DNA of 64,000 bases, taken from NCBI RefSeq assembly GCF_050003625.1, contig NC_134398.1:110502171-110566170 (forward strand), written 5' to 3'. Under the pieces are notes generated by a model. It was not told where the DNA came from and made no database searches. It saw only the letters and a list, made by a program, of their open reading frames with translations. Of this stretch, positions 24,779 through 36,614 are shown piece by piece. Position numbers and translations under genes: made by a program. Each line of letters begins with the position of its first letter. Position 1 is the stretch's first letter. The stretch is from Haematobia irritans (lineage: Eukaryota > Arthropoda > Insecta > Diptera > Muscidae).

Positions 24779-25852
24779 CATTAGCGTAGCTAGACAATTT
24801 TCCTAGGGGGGCCTAAAGCCCCCCTAGCTGAAAATTTATAGACTGAACTTATAGGTTCAATTAATGTTTTATTTCATAAAAATGAATAACAATATAGGCA
24901 TCAAAATAACTCGACAATTAATTTATAATAAAGCAACTAAAAGTAGTTCCACACTTTTTCCAGCAAAAAAATTAGGAGTTGTTCTAATGTCACAACTTTA
25001 AAACCACTTCCAAAAATGTCCTCACAAAGAAGTTAATTATTTTAACTGCACAGGAAGTTTTTTTATTTCATTTTTTCATATTTTAATGCGTAATTTTTTG
25101 TTTTCTTTTAAAAAAAGGTAAGAATAAATAAAATGGTACAAATTATTCAAATTTTGCCACAAAAATGCTAAATTCATTATAGAAATTTTTATAGAATTTT
25201 TGAAAATATTCGAGGGAAACGTTTCAAACAAGCGTTAGAATGCATTAAAATCATAAAAAATATAAAAATTAATTATTTGGGAAAATAAAACAAAATTTTT
25301 TAATTCACATTCAAAACACTGAATTTGGATCACAACTGAAGAAGTGATGCAATTTCATTGCAACGGCTTTTGAAACGGTGGACATTCGTTCTATGACAAT
25401 TTCATATTACATTCATCGCTTCTCCGCCAATTTTGCACCACTTCCGGACCCAAAAAGAAGATTTTCACTTCTTTTTGGCTATGCTTTTTTGCAGCATTAT
25501 TAAGATATTAATTTATGAAAGAATAGTATCAATTACTATTTTTTTAATTAAATTGACTAAACCAGACTAAACAAAATAATAAAGGAGCTTTAGTTATTCA
25601 TCTTAATCAAAAGTTCAACCACAGATTTATTTTATAAATATCAGATTTCAAACATTGCAATCGGCAACTGCTACCACAACCAAAGTAATTCGATTGTGCA
25701 TGAAAGTCTTTAGAGGAACTTTGTGCGGTTGTATATATTTGTTTAATTTTTAGAAATATGTAAAATCGTAAATAGGTTTTCAAATTCTGGGGGGGCTAAA
25801 ATTTTTCTGGGGGGGTCTAAGCCCCCTCCCCAGAGGCCTTCCTACGCTTATG
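24779..25852. mobile_element. Non-autonomous hAT-like element, copy 1
   Basis: A 1074-bp insertion with short imperfect inverted ends (CATTAGCGTAG versus CATAAGCGTAG) flanked by the 8-bp direct duplication GCTATATC at 24771-24778 and 25853-25860. That octamer occurs once at the same place in uninterrupted subrepeats, so the empty site is clear. Eight-bp duplications are typical of hAT transposons. Subterminal G/C-rich hairpins are present: a perfect 10-bp stem CTAGGGGGGC/GCCCCCCTAG with loop CTAAA at 24803-24827, and an imperfect counterpart near 25806-25833. The interior is AT-rich without a long open frame, so no transposase is encoded. Orientation unknown. Confidence 0.75.
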
Positions 25853-28800
25853 GCTATATCTAAATCTGAACCGATTTCAACCAAATTTGGCACGCATAGC
25901 AACAATGCTAATTCTACTCCCTGTGCAAAATTTCGTCTAAATCGCAGTTAAAAATTGGACTCTGTGGTCATATGAGTGTAAATCGGGCGAAAGCTATATA
26001 TGGGAGATATATCTAAATCTGAACCGATTTCAACCAAATTTGGCACGCATAGCAACAATGCAAATTCTACTCCCTGTGCAAAATTTCAACTAAATCGGAG
26101 CTAAAAATTGGCCTCTGTGGTCATATGAGTGTAAATCGGGCGAATGCTATATATGGGAGCTATATCTGAATCTGAACCGATTTCAACCAAATTTGGCACT
26201 CATAGCTACAATGCTCATTCTACTCCTTGTGCAAAATTTCAACTAAATCGGAGCAAAAATTTGGCCTCTGTGGTTATTTGAGTGTAAATCGGTTGAAAGC
26301 TATATGTGGGAGCTATATCTAAATCTGAACCGATTTCAACCAAATTTGACACGCATAGCTATAATGCTAATTCTACTCCCTGTGCAAAATTTCAACTAAA
26401 TCGGAGCAAAAAATTCGGCTCTGTGGGCAAATGAGTGTAAATCGGGCGAAAGCTATATATGGGAGCTATATCTAAATCTGAACCGATTTGGCTGATATTT
26501 TGCAAGTTTTTCGAGACTCATAAAATATTCCGATGTACGGAATGTGAGAAGGATCGGTTGATATACACGCCAATTATGACCAGATCGGTGAAAAATATAT
26601 ATGGCAGCTATATCTAAATCTGAACCGATTCACAAATCAATAGGGATCGTCTTTGAGCCGAAACAGGACCCTATACCAAATTTTAAGACAATCGGACTAA
26701 AACTGCGAGCTATACTTTGCACACAAAAATACATCAACAGACAGACAGACGGACAGACAGACAGACAGACAGACGGACATCGCTAAATCGACTCAGAATT
26801 TAATTCTAAGACGATCGGTATACTAAACGATGGGTCTCAGACTTTTCCTTCTTGGCGTTACATACAAATGCACAAACTTATTACACCCTGTACCACAGTA
26901 GTGGTGAAGGGTATACAAATATGGGAAACATTTAAATCTGAAGCAATCTTAAGGAAACTTCGCAAAAGTTTATTTATGATTTATCGCTCGATATATATGT
27001 ATTAGAAGTTTAAGAAAATTAGAGTAATTTTTTCAACTATTCGACTAAGCAGTGGCGATCTTACAAGGAAAATGTTGCAATTTTGACCATTTTTGTCGAA
27101 ATCAGAAAAACATATATATGGGAGCTATATCTAAATCTGAACCGATTTCAACCAAATTTGGCACGCATAGCTACAATGCTCATTCTACTCCCTGTGCAAA
27201 ATTTCAATTAAATCGGAGTAACAGATTGGCCTCTGTGGTCATATGAGTGTAAATCGGGCGAAAGCTATATCTAAATCTGAACCGATTTCCACCAAATTTG
27301 ACACGCATAGCTATAATGCTAATTCTACTCCCTGTGCAAAATTTCAACTAAATCGGAGCAAAAAATTGGCCGCTGTGGACAAAGGAGTGTAAATCGGGCG
27401 AAAGCTATATATGGGAGCTATATCTAAATCTGAACCGATTTGGATGATATTTTGCAAGTTTTTCGAGACTCATAAAATATTTGGATGTACGGAATTTGAG
27501 AAAGATCGGTTGATATACACGCCAATTATGACCAGATCGGTGAAACATATATATGGCAGCTATATCTAAATCTGAACAGATTTTTTCCAAAATCAATAGG
27601 GATCGTCTTTGAGCCGAAACAGGACCCCATACCAAATTTTAGGACAATCGGACTAAAAACTGCGAGCTGTACTTTGCACACAAAAATACATCAACAGACA
27701 GACAGACGGACAGACAGACAGACGGATATCGCTAAATCGACTCAGAATTTAATTCTAAGACGATCGGTATACTAAACGATGGGTCTCAGACTTTTCCTTC
27801 TTGGCGTTACATACAAATGCACAAACTTATTATACCCTGTACCACAGTAGTGGTGAAGGGTATAAAAATATGGGAAACATTTAAATCTGGAGCAATTTTA
27901 AGAAAACTTCGCAAAAGTTTATTTATGATTTATCGCTCGATATATATGCATTAGAAGTTTAGGAAAATTAGAGTCATTTTTACAACTTTTCCACTAAGCA
28001 GTGGCGATTTTACAAGGAAAATGTTGGTATTTTGACCATTTTTGTCGAAATCAGAAATATATGGGAGCTATATCTAAATCTGAACCGATTTCAACCAAAT
28101 TTGGCACGCATAGCTACAATGCTAATTCTACTCCCTGTGCAAAATTTCAACTAAATCGGAGCAAAAAATTGGCCTCTGTGGTCATATGAGTGTAAATCGG
28201 CCGAAAGCTATATATGGGAGCTATATCTAAATCTGAACCGATTTCAACCAAATTTGGCACGCATAGCTACAATGCTAAGTATACTCCCTGTGCAAAATTT
28301 AAACTAAATCGAAGCAAAAAATTGGCCTCTGTGGTCATTTGAGTGTAAATCGGGCGAAAGCTATATATGGGTGCTATATCTAAATCTGAACCGATTTCAA
28401 CCAAATTTGACACGCATAGCTAGAATGCTAATTCTACCCCCTGTGCAAAATTTCAACTAAATCGGAGCAAAAAATTGGCCTCTGTGGGCATTTGAGTGTA
28501 AATCGGGCGAAAGCTATATATGGGAGCTATATCTAAATCTGAACCGATTTCAACCAAATTTGACACGCATAGCTATAATGCTAATTCTACTCCCTGTGCA
28601 AAATTTCAACTAAATCGGAGCAAAAAATTCGACTCTGTGGGCAAATGAGTGTAAATCGGGCGAAAGCTATATATGGGAGCTATATCTAAATCTGAACCGA
28701 TTTCCACCAAATTTGACACGCATAGCTAAAATGCTAATTCTACTCCCTGTGCAAAATTTCAACTAAATCGGAGCAAAAAATTGGCCTCTGTGGACAAAGG

Positions 28801-30322
28801 AGTGTAAATGGGGCGAAAGCTATATGAGGGAGCTATATCTAAATCTGAAATCGACTCAGAATTTAATTCTAAGACGATCGGTATACTAAACGATGGGTCT
28901 CAGACTTTTCCTTCTTGGCGTTACATACAAATGCACAAACTTATTATACACTGTACCACAGAAGTGGTGAAGGGTATAAAAATATGGGAAACATTTAAAT
29001 CCGGAGCAATTTTAAGAAAACTTCGCAAAAGTTTATTTATGATTTATCGCTCGATATATATGGATTAGAATTTTAGGAAAATTAGAGTCATTTTTACAAC
29101 TTTTCCACTAAGCAGTGGCGATTTTACAAGGAAAATGTTGGTATTTTGACCATTTTTGTCGAAATCAGAAAAACATATATATGGGAGCTATATCTGAATC
29201 TGAACCGATTTCAACCAAATTTGGCACGCATAGCTACAATGCTAATTCTACTCCCTGTGCAAAATTTCAACTAAATCGGAGCAAAAAATTGGCCTCTGTG
29301 GGCAAATGAGTGTAAATCGGGCGAAAGCTATATATGGGAGCTATATCTAAATCTGAACCGATTTCCGCCAAATTTGACACGCATAGCTATAATCCTAATT
29401 CTACTCCCTGTGCAAAATTTCAACTAAATCGGAGCAAAAAATTGGCCTCTGTGGACAAAGGAGTGTAAATCGGGCGAAAGCTATATATGGGAGCTATATC
29501 TAAATCTGAACCGATTTGGATGATATTTTGCAAGTTTTTCGACACTCATAAAATATTTGGATGTAGGGAATTTGAGGAAGATCGGTTGATATACACGCCA
29601 ATTATGACCAGATCGGTGAAAAATATATATGGCAGCTATATCTAAATCTGAACCGATTTTTTCCAAAATCAATAGAGATCGTCTTTAAGCCGAAACAGGA
29701 CCCCATACCAAATTTTAGGACAATCGGACTAAAAGTGCGAGCTGTACTTTGCACACAAAAATACATCAAAAGACAGACAGACAGACAGACAGACGGACAG
29801 ACAGACAGACAGACAGACGGACATCGCTAAATCGACTCAGAATTTAATTCTAAGACGATCGGTATACTAAACGATGGGTTTCAGACTTTTCCTTCTTGGC
29901 GTTACATACAAATGCACAAACTTATTATACCCTGTACCACAGTAGTGGTGAAGGGTATAAATATGCGAAACATTTAAATCTGAAGCAATTTTAAGGAAAC
30001 TTCGCAAAAGTTTATTTATGATTTATCGCTCGATATATATGTATTAGAAGTTTAGGAAAATTAGAGTCATTTTTACAACTTTTCGAGTAAGCAGTGGCGA
30101 TTTTACAAGGAAAATGTTGGTATTTTGACAATTTTTGTCGAAATCAGAAAAACATATATATGGGAGCTATATCCATTAGCGTAGCTAGACAATTTTCCTA
30201 GGGGGGCCTATAGCCCCCCTAGCTGAAAATTTTAGACTGAACTTATAGGTTCAATTAATGTTTTATTTCATAAAAATGAATAACAATATAGGCATCAAAA
30301 TAACTCGACAATTAATTTATAA

Positions 30323-30767
30323 TGTTTAGCTGGGGCACTAATCTTTATTTATTTATGTTACCTCAACCGTAAGTAAGGGCCACAATGCTGGGGCAACGCG
30401 TATTTATTTAGCCTCTGGTAAATAACCACACACTTAGTTTGAATTTCACTTTAGCTTATTTATTTCAAATAGTGTTTTCTTATTGTTCCAAATACAAACG
30501 GTAAATCACTATTTAACATATTTTATTATTGTCTCTACTTTAATTTAATCTTTCACTATTCACTGCCGTCTGCCTCTTGGTGGATTAAAAGAACAACTGT
30601 AAGAAGGAAAACTTGGATTAATTGAATGTCCCTTTTGACACTTCAATGTAAAACTTAACGAAATAGAACTTAACGAAATTAAAGTGAGAGGGGCAAACGG
30701 CAGAGAGCGAAGGCGATCTGTTCACGTAATACCACTCAATACAGTGGGTCCAATGCTTACGTGAACA
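30323..30767 (-). repeat. BEL/Pao 3' LTR
   Basis: 445 bp, TG...CA ended on the plus strand. One substitution (A versus T near 30711) from the other LTR. Contains one TTGTCTC in plus orientation near 30527. Confidence 0.92.
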
Positions 30768-30781
30768 TACCGCCCCCCTTG
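30768..30781 (-). other. Polypurine tract of the BEL element
   Basis: Reads CAAGGGGGGCGGTA on the minus strand directly before the 3' LTR. This is the expected site for plus-strand DNA priming. Confidence 0.65.
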
Positions 30782-31094
30782 CACCAACTGTGCAAAACAA
30801 AAACAAATAATAGAAATAATAGAATTTAGTAGTATAAATTTATATAAAGAGAGAATACTTCGTTAAATAACAATTCATATTGATTACAAAAAATCCAATT
30901 TATAATGAGCCAACGTTTAAAGAATTTAATCGAAATTCAAATAATAAATATTTCAAGAAAAGAAAAGAGAAAATTGTATACATAAAGTTTGAATTTAATT
31001 TTTAAATGTGATGTTTGTCCAACTCGACGTCAATCTTGATTGGTCCAAAACAAAAAGACAAATGTTGGTAATGGGCTGACCGATATTTAGTTAG
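30782..31094 (-). other. BEL 3' untranslated stretch
   Basis: AT-rich region between the end of Pol and the purine tract. One GAGCCAA heptamer at 30907. No open frame. Confidence 0.6.
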
Positions 31095-34000
31095 TTATTT
31101 TTCTCGGGGAAGAAGCACGAGCTTATGTACAGGGCGAGTGACTATGCCAGCTTGTGTTCGCACGTCGACTACCCTCACTTGACCATCTCTGCCCGTGTGC
31201 AGCTGAACGATGCGTCCAAGTCGCCAATCGGTGGGACAAACATTTTCATTCCGTAAGACAACAAGGTCAATTAGAGCCAAATTTTCTCTGGGAGATTTCC
31301 ATTTAAATCGTTTATTGAGCTCAGTCAAGTATTCTGACTTCCAACGGCGACAAAATTCTTGTTGCATAATTTTGATTTTACGCCATCTATTTAGAAGCGA
31401 GGTTTTTGTAGGAATTTCCTCATTTTGTGCGGGCGATAGAAGTGAAGAACCAACCAAAAAATGTGCTGGCGTAAGTGCAGCGATATCCTCTTGGTTATCA
31501 GAAAGTGGAGACAAAGGTCTAGAATTCATGCAGCATTCGATTGAGCTAAGTATAGTTGCGAACTCTTCGAAAGTGTGTCGGATTTGACCGGAAACCTTTT
31601 TCAGATGGGTTTTGCAGCTTTTGACACCGGCCTCCCACAGCCCTCCCATATGAGGAGCTGCGGCCGGTATAAAATGCCATTCTACCTGCTGGAAACCATA
31701 TCGTGAGACAATTTCATCACCCAGCTGAGAGACAACTTTTTTGAGGTTTGCATCTAGCTCTCTGGCAGCGCCAACAAAGTTTCTCCCGTTGTCCGAATAC
31801 ATTTTTCGTGGACATCCCCTTCGTGAGACAAAACGAGAGAAGGCAGCTAGGAAAGCTGGTGTCGAAAGGTCGCCAACTGGTTCCAAGTGCACCGCCTTTG
31901 TAACAAAACAAATAAAGAGACAAATATAACCTTTAGTTAGTCGACAACCTCGGCCATGGAAATTTTTGATGTCGAATGGGCCAGCATAGTCGACCCCAGT
32001 TGTGGCAAAAGGTCTTCCAAAAGTGGTTCTCTCTTCTGGTAGCGGAGCCATTATTTGTCCCTGCCTCTGCTGACGAGAAATCGTGCACTCTTTGCATCGA
32101 TTTATTCGGGCTTTAATGAGATTTTTCGCACGAATTATCCAACACTCTAGTCTTATAGTGGCTAGAGTCAACTGAAGGCCACCATGTAGAGTTTGACGGT
32201 GTATAAACTCAACATAAAGTAGAGACAATCTACTTTTATAAGCGAGGACAAAAGGATGCCTTTCTTCGTAAGAAAGAGCCAATGTAGATCCAAGGCGCCC
32301 ATTAGCGCGAATAATATCGTATTTATCTAAAAAAGGGGTAAGAGTGAGAAGAGGACTGTTGGACGGCAACCTTTGTTTGCGACTGAGACAATTGAATTCC
32401 GCAGGAAAATACGTCTTCTGAGACAAAGTAATAAGTTTAAATTTCGTCTGAGTCAATTCTTCGGACGACAGTTCAAGAGAGCCATGAACGCAAATTCGCT
32501 TCAAAGAACGATGAGTATGCGCCACAAAACGTAAAACGTATGATAATACGCGTAGTGCCCGTGAAAAGCAAGAAAAGCGGTCTAAAATGTCTTCCATCTC
32601 CTCTGACCTAGCAACAAGAACTTGCATAGGTTTTGATTCTAAAGATGTATCCGTAATGTGTGGTGTTGAGGGCCAAAATCTTTTATCTTTGCGTAACCAG
32701 GATGGCCCATGCCACCATAAATCACTCCCCTTTAGTTCAAAAGGGGTCAGCCCCCGGGTTGCTAGGTCTGCAGGATTTTCCGATGTACCTACATGTCCCC
32801 AAATATTCCCAACTTTCTCATGAATAATTGCAACCCTGTTGGCTACAAATGTAGTCCAACTATGTGATGGTTTCTTGAGCCAAGATAACACTATCATTGA
32901 ATCGGACCAAAGAAACAACGTATATGGTTGCACATGCAGTTGAGGCAGTACCAAATCTGCCAATTTTGCCAAAAGCAGGGCACCACAAAGCTCGAGCCTT
33001 GGGACATACATTTTCTTTATTGGTGCCACCTTTGTCTTGGCCACAAGTAATTTAGAATGAGTCATGTCTCCTACTTCAACCCGAACGTACAATACGGCGG
33101 CATATGCAAGCTCAGATGAGTCACAAAATCCGTGATATTCTATCCGACACTCCGGAAAATAATTCAACCATCGATCTATTCTAATTTGATCAATTGCTCT
33201 ATAGTTTGAAACAAACGTTTTCCATTTGAGCAATGATAAAGGTTTTATTGGATCATCCCATCCAATATTATCGAGCCACATCATTTGCATAAGTATTTTC
33301 GCATTTATTACTACCGGCGAGAGCCAACCTAATGGATCAAAAAGTCTTGCTATGATCGAGAGCACCTCTCTTTTCGTAAATGTTTCCTTATGGGCCAATT
33401 GTTCCGTAATGAAATAAAATTCGTCTGAGACAGCATCCCACCTTATGCCAAGAGTCTTAACCGAACTCTTATCATCAAAATCCAAGAATTGTTCGTTGAG
33501 TAAATGATCCCGAGGCAAATCTTCCAAAATTTCTCTTCTATTGGAGGTCCATTTTTTTAGTTGGAACCCTGCAGATTCTAAAATCGCAATTAATTGGTTT
33601 CGAGCTTCTAAGGCCTCCGAGACTGAATGAGCTCCCACTAAAGAGTCATCCACATACATGTTCTCTTTCAAAATTTTCGACCCTATCGGAAACCTCTTTT
33701 TCTCGTCTTCAGCCAACTGAAGCAAAGTTCGAAGAGCCAAAAATGGGGCGCAATTGACGCCAAACGTTACCGTTTTAAGTTGGTAGTCTTGAATCTCGTC
33801 GTCAGGAGAGTCACGATATAAAATGCGCTGGTATGGGACATGTTTCGGATTGACAAGTATCTGTCTATACATCTTCGTGATATCTGCGTTAAACACGAAT
33901 TTGTAGAAGCGCCAATTTAATATCAACGAAATGATGTCTTTTTGTAACACTGGGCCAACATATAGTGCGTCATTAAGACTTTTCCCATTTACCGATGGGC

Positions 34001-34343
34001 AAGATGCGTTAAATACCACACGCAATTTGGTCGTGGTACTGTCTGGTTTAAAAACGCCATGATGAGGCAAATAAAAATAATCGCAGGCTTCAATATTTGG
34101 AGGTTCAACTTTCTCCATATGTCCTAGTGACAAATACTCTTTGATGACTTCATCGTACATCTCTTTCAAATGAGGCTTTCGAGACAAAGATTTTTCGTTC
34201 CTCAAAAACTGACAAAGTGCTATATATCGATTAGAATTTTTTGAAGCAAATAACGGATTTTCTGTCTTAAAAGGTAAATCTACCATATAGCTACCATTGG
34301 CCATCCGTTTTGTCGGGAGCCACCGTGGTGCAATGGTTAGCAT
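31095..34343 (-). CDS. pol: BEL/Pao Pol: reverse transcriptase-RNase H-integrase (3' part of the broken frame)
   Basis: Open frame of 1082 codons. Its first nine codons, including the ATG at 34343, lie inside the SINE; native sequence starts at the target duplication with the residues before MANGSYMVDLPFK. RT occupies about 60-290: first aspartate in FNADITKMYR (154), YVDD at 230-233. RNase H spans about 400-530: D408, E451, D481, D526. The integrase zinc-binding part has H715, H720, C750 and C753. The catalytic core has D785 (GVDYAGPF), D851 (YSDNGRNF) and E904 (GLWEAG). The C-terminus (about 985-1082) is the conserved Pao tail domain. All catalytic residues are present and there are no internal stops. 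It would copy element RNA into DNA and integrate it, acting in a cytoplasmic particle and then the nucleus. As it stands it is cut off from Gag-protease by the SINE. Confidence 0.9.
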   Translation of the reverse strand: MLTIAPRWLPTKRMANGSYMVDLPFKTENPLFASKNSNRYIALCQFLRNEKSLSRKPHLKEMYDEVIKEYLSLGHMEKVEPPNIEACDYFYLPHHGVFKPDSTTTKLRVVFNASCPSVNGKSLNDALYVGPVLQKDIISLILNWRFYKFVFNADITKMYRQILVNPKHVPYQRILYRDSPDDEIQDYQLKTVTFGVNCAPFLALRTLLQLAEDEKKRFPIGSKILKENMYVDDSLVGAHSVSEALEARNQLIAILESAGFQLKKWTSNRREILEDLPRDHLLNEQFLDFDDKSSVKTLGIRWDAVSDEFYFITEQLAHKETFTKREVLSIIARLFDPLGWLSPVVINAKILMQMMWLDNIGWDDPIKPLSLLKWKTFVSNYRAIDQIRIDRWLNYFPECRIEYHGFCDSSELAYAAVLYVRVEVGDMTHSKLLVAKTKVAPIKKMYVPRLELCGALLLAKLADLVLPQLHVQPYTLFLWSDSMIVLSWLKKPSHSWTTFVANRVAIIHEKVGNIWGHVGTSENPADLATRGLTPFELKGSDLWWHGPSWLRKDKRFWPSTPHITDTSLESKPMQVLVARSEEMEDILDRFSCFSRALRVLSYVLRFVAHTHRSLKRICVHGSLELSSEELTQTKFKLITLSQKTYFPAEFNCLSRKQRLPSNSPLLTLTPFLDKYDIIRANGRLGSTLALSYEERHPFVLAYKSRLSLLYVEFIHRQTLHGGLQLTLATIRLECWIIRAKNLIKARINRCKECTISRQQRQGQIMAPLPEERTTFGRPFATTGVDYAGPFDIKNFHGRGCRLTKGYICLFICFVTKAVHLEPVGDLSTPAFLAAFSRFVSRRGCPRKMYSDNGRNFVGAARELDANLKKVVSQLGDEIVSRYGFQQVEWHFIPAAAPHMGGLWEAGVKSCKTHLKKVSGQIRHTFEEFATILSSIECCMNSRPLSPLSDNQEDIAALTPAHFLVGSSLLSPAQNEEIPTKTSLLNRWRKIKIMQQEFCRRWKSEYLTELNKRFKWKSPRENLALIDLVVLRNENVCPTDWRLGRIVQLHTGRDGQVRVVDVRTQAGIVTRPVHKLVLLPREK

Positions 34344-34662
34344 GCCCGCCTTGCATACACAAGGTCGTGGGTTCGATTCCTGCTACGACCGAACACCAAA
34401 AAGTTTTTCAGCGGTGGATTATCCCACCTCAGTAATGCTGGTGACATTTCTGAGGGTTTCAAAGCTTCTCTAAGTGGTTTCACTGCAATGTGGAACTCCG
34501 TTCGGACTCGGCTATAAAAAGGAGGTCCCTTGTCATTGAGCTTAACATGGAATCGGGCAGCACTCAGTGATAAGAGAGAAGTTCACCACTGTGGTATCAC
34601 AATGGACTGAATAGTCTAAGTGAGTCTGATACATCGGGCTGCCACATAACCTAACCTAACCT
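34316..34662 (+). mobile_element. tRNA-derived SINE inside the BEL coding frame
   Basis: A 347-bp insertion with a 13-bp target duplication, ATCCGTTTTGTCG, at 34303-34315 and 34663-34675. The 5' end is tRNA-like, with A box TGGTGCAATGG (34326-34336) and B box GGTTCGATTCC (34370-34380), the internal promoter of RNA polymerase III. An anticodon-like stem CCTTG/CAAGG lies between them. The unrelated body ends in a short tail of CCTAA repeats (about 34645-34662). I recall very similar SINE bodies from other fly genomes, but cannot give a family name. It encodes no protein and depends on a LINE for movement. It introduces a stop just after the upstream Gag-protease frame. Confidence 0.92.
34326..34380 (+). 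promoter_or_regulatory. RNA polymerase III internal promoter (A and B boxes) of the SINE
   Basis: A box TGGTGCAATGG and B box GGTTCGATTCC, 33 bp apart, as in tRNA genes. Transcription would run on the plus strand, opposite to the retrotransposon. Confidence 0.8.
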
Positions 34663-36614
34663 ATCCGTTTTGTCGTATTTTTATAAATATTTTCACAGAG
34701 CCAATCATCCTTAGACATAGTGGTGTCTCTACCAACTTCCTCTACCTCCCAAAACTTAGTCAATTGCTCATCAATTGACACCCTAGTACAGTGAGAGACT
34801 CGAACCACACGTCCTGAATCTCTATTATTCGCTGGGCCAGTAACAATCCAGCCAAATACTGTTTGCTGAGCTACCAGCGAGCCAAGAATCCCGTGCTTTA
34901 CTCCTGCTCGCAAAATCAACGGGTATAAATTACCTCCAATGAGGATATCTATCGGGCCAGTATGGAAGAAATTTGGATCAGCATATTCCAAATTTGGAAG
35001 TTGATCAACCAAAGAATAATCAAATGAGTGAGTAGGCACGTCGCCTGTAACATCGCACACAACTAGTGCATCAATTTCCGCAGTGAAATTGTTATTAAGA
35101 ATTGAGCCAATTGTCAAAAACGCTATTTGAGAACATCGCGTTACAGCACCACCCCCCAAACCTGTTACTTCGGCCGAGATGAGCTTAGTTGGCAAATTCA
35201 ATAATCTTTGTATTTTCTTTGAAATAAATGTGCCATCAGAACACGGGTCAATTAAAGCTCTGACTTTGTGAGCCAAACCATCTTTCAAAATATTAATCCA
35301 AGCCGTAGCTAACATTGTTTTATTACAGACGGACATATGGTATGTCCTCACATTGTGAGATGTGGATGGCGTTGGAGCGGACTGTATATTCTGTGTTGTC
35401 TGTAAATCACCTGACATATTACCTACACCAGGATTACTTTGTTGCTCGCCTCTTACTATATGCAACATAGTATGATGCTTAGCGCCACATTTTGTACATG
35501 TAGCCTTACTATTACATTTTGCTGCCCCATGACCACGGGCTAGACAATTCAAGCAGCTTCTATCTCTTCTAACTGCAGTTATTCTTTGCTTCGGGTTCAT
35601 ATCAAGAAATTTGGGACAAAATTTCAATTCATGCACTTCCTTACACAACACACACTTCACCGTATTAACCTTCGTGTGGTGCACCTTTGATTGCTTCGAA
35701 TTATCAAAATTGCCAGTCTTCTTATGTCGTGGGCCAGATTCTTGCGTATTCATAATATCAGATACGCTTTCTATGGTTTGAAATCTTTCTATTAAAAATT
35801 TACTCAAATCTTCCCATTTTGGGAGTTCTGTTTTTTCCCCAATCGACTGTTCCCATAGCGACAACGTGAGCTTGGGTAACTTTGAGGAGCATTGGAACAC
35901 AAAAATTGGATCCCATGACCCGACATCAATTTTATACAATTTAAGCACAGATATACAGTTTGAAATATCTCTATGTAACTTTTTGAGACAACTAGATGAC
36001 TCCTGAGAGCAATGAGGCAAATAAAATAGAATTCTCAATTGATTGTTTATTAAAATTCTTTTATTTTCATACTGAGATTTTAAATTGGACCAAGCTATAT
36101 CGAAGCCTTCTGATGTCAATTGTACTCCCCGATTAATCTCTCTAGCCTCTCCACTCGTTTTTTGAAACAAGTGGTACAATTTCTCTACTGGGCTAAGTTT
36201 CTTATTATTTATATAAATTGCCGTGAAAAGATCGCGGAAGCTGGGCCAAGAAACATAATCACCGTAAAATACCTCTGTGTCGCACGGTGGGACACTAACA
36301 GAAGATGTCTTCGGACTCACTGACGAGACAACAGATTTAGTTTTCCAATTTCCAACAATTGTCATACATTTCATGTAAATCGTATGGACTTCACCTTTCC
36401 TCTTTCTAATAGTGGCCTTATTCGTTTTCAAACACTCTGGGTCAGAATTGCATTTTTTATACAGTTCCTTAAGTTCTGTCCACAATTCATTCAATTCATT
36501 TTTCTCTGCCTCTATTGCCGATTCATTATAACTACTCGCGTCGGTTTCTTTCATTCGCTCAGCATGAGCTTCAAAGTCTTCGCATAGACATAAAAATTCT
36601 TCGACTAAACCCAT
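34656..36614 (-). CDS. gag: BEL/Pao Gag-protease (5' part of the broken frame)
   Basis: The open frame reaches up to 36644, but its first codon there is TTG; the first ATG is at 36614 (MGLVEEFLCL), giving 652 residues. Residues 20-300 (longer-frame numbering) form the Gag body common to Pao elements. Residues 331-395 hold three zinc-knuckle-like clusters: CVLC...HELKFC, CLNCLARGHGAAKC and CTKCGAKHHTMLH. The aspartic protease lies at about 455-600, with the active site in ALIDPCSDGTFI; it has PCS where many relatives have SGS. The final residues and stop come from the SINE. On either side of the target duplication the frame is the same, so before the SINE arrived Gag, protease and Pol were one reading frame. 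Confidence 0.88.
   Translation of the reverse strand: MGLVEEFLCLCEDFEAHAERMKETDASSYNESAIEAEKNELNELWTELKELYKKCNSDPECLKTNKATIRKRKGEVHTIYMKCMTIVGNWKTKSVVSSVSPKTSSVSVPPCDTEVFYGDYVSWPSFRDLFTAIYINNKKLSPVEKLYHLFQKTSGEAREINRGVQLTSEGFDIAWSNLKSQYENKRILINNQLRILFYLPHCSQESSSCLKKLHRDISNCISVLKLYKIDVGSWDPIFVFQCSSKLPKLTLSLWEQSIGEKTELPKWEDLSKFLIERFQTIESVSDIMNTQESGPRHKKTGNFDNSKQSKVHHTKVNTVKCVLCKEVHELKFCPKFLDMNPKQRITAVRRDRSCLNCLARGHGAAKCNSKATCTKCGAKHHTMLHIVRGEQQSNPGVGNMSGDLQTTQNIQSAPTPSTSHNVRTYHMSVCNKTMLATAWINILKDGLAHKVRALIDPCSDGTFISKKIQRLLNLPTKLISAEVTGLGGGAVTRCSQIAFLTIGSILNNNFTAEIDALVVCDVTGDVPTHSFDYSLVDQLPNLEYADPNFFHTGPIDILIGGNLYPLILRAGVKHGILGSLVAQQTVFGWIVTGPANNRDSGRVVRVSHCTRVSIDEQLTKFWEVEEVGRDTTMSKDDWLCENIYKNTTKRIG

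Noticed and set aside
30618..30806. 62-residue minus-strand frame across the BEL 3' LTR edge
   Set aside because: Crosses the LTR/purine-tract boundary and has no domain; chance frame.
31210..31587. Plus-strand frame of 125 codons opposite Pol, and others at 31741, 32587 and 33226
   Set aside because: Antisense shadows of the BEL Pol frame.
34316..34390. tRNA gene
   Set aside because: A and B boxes are present, but acceptor and anticodon arms are degenerate and the segment is the head of a SINE with target duplications.
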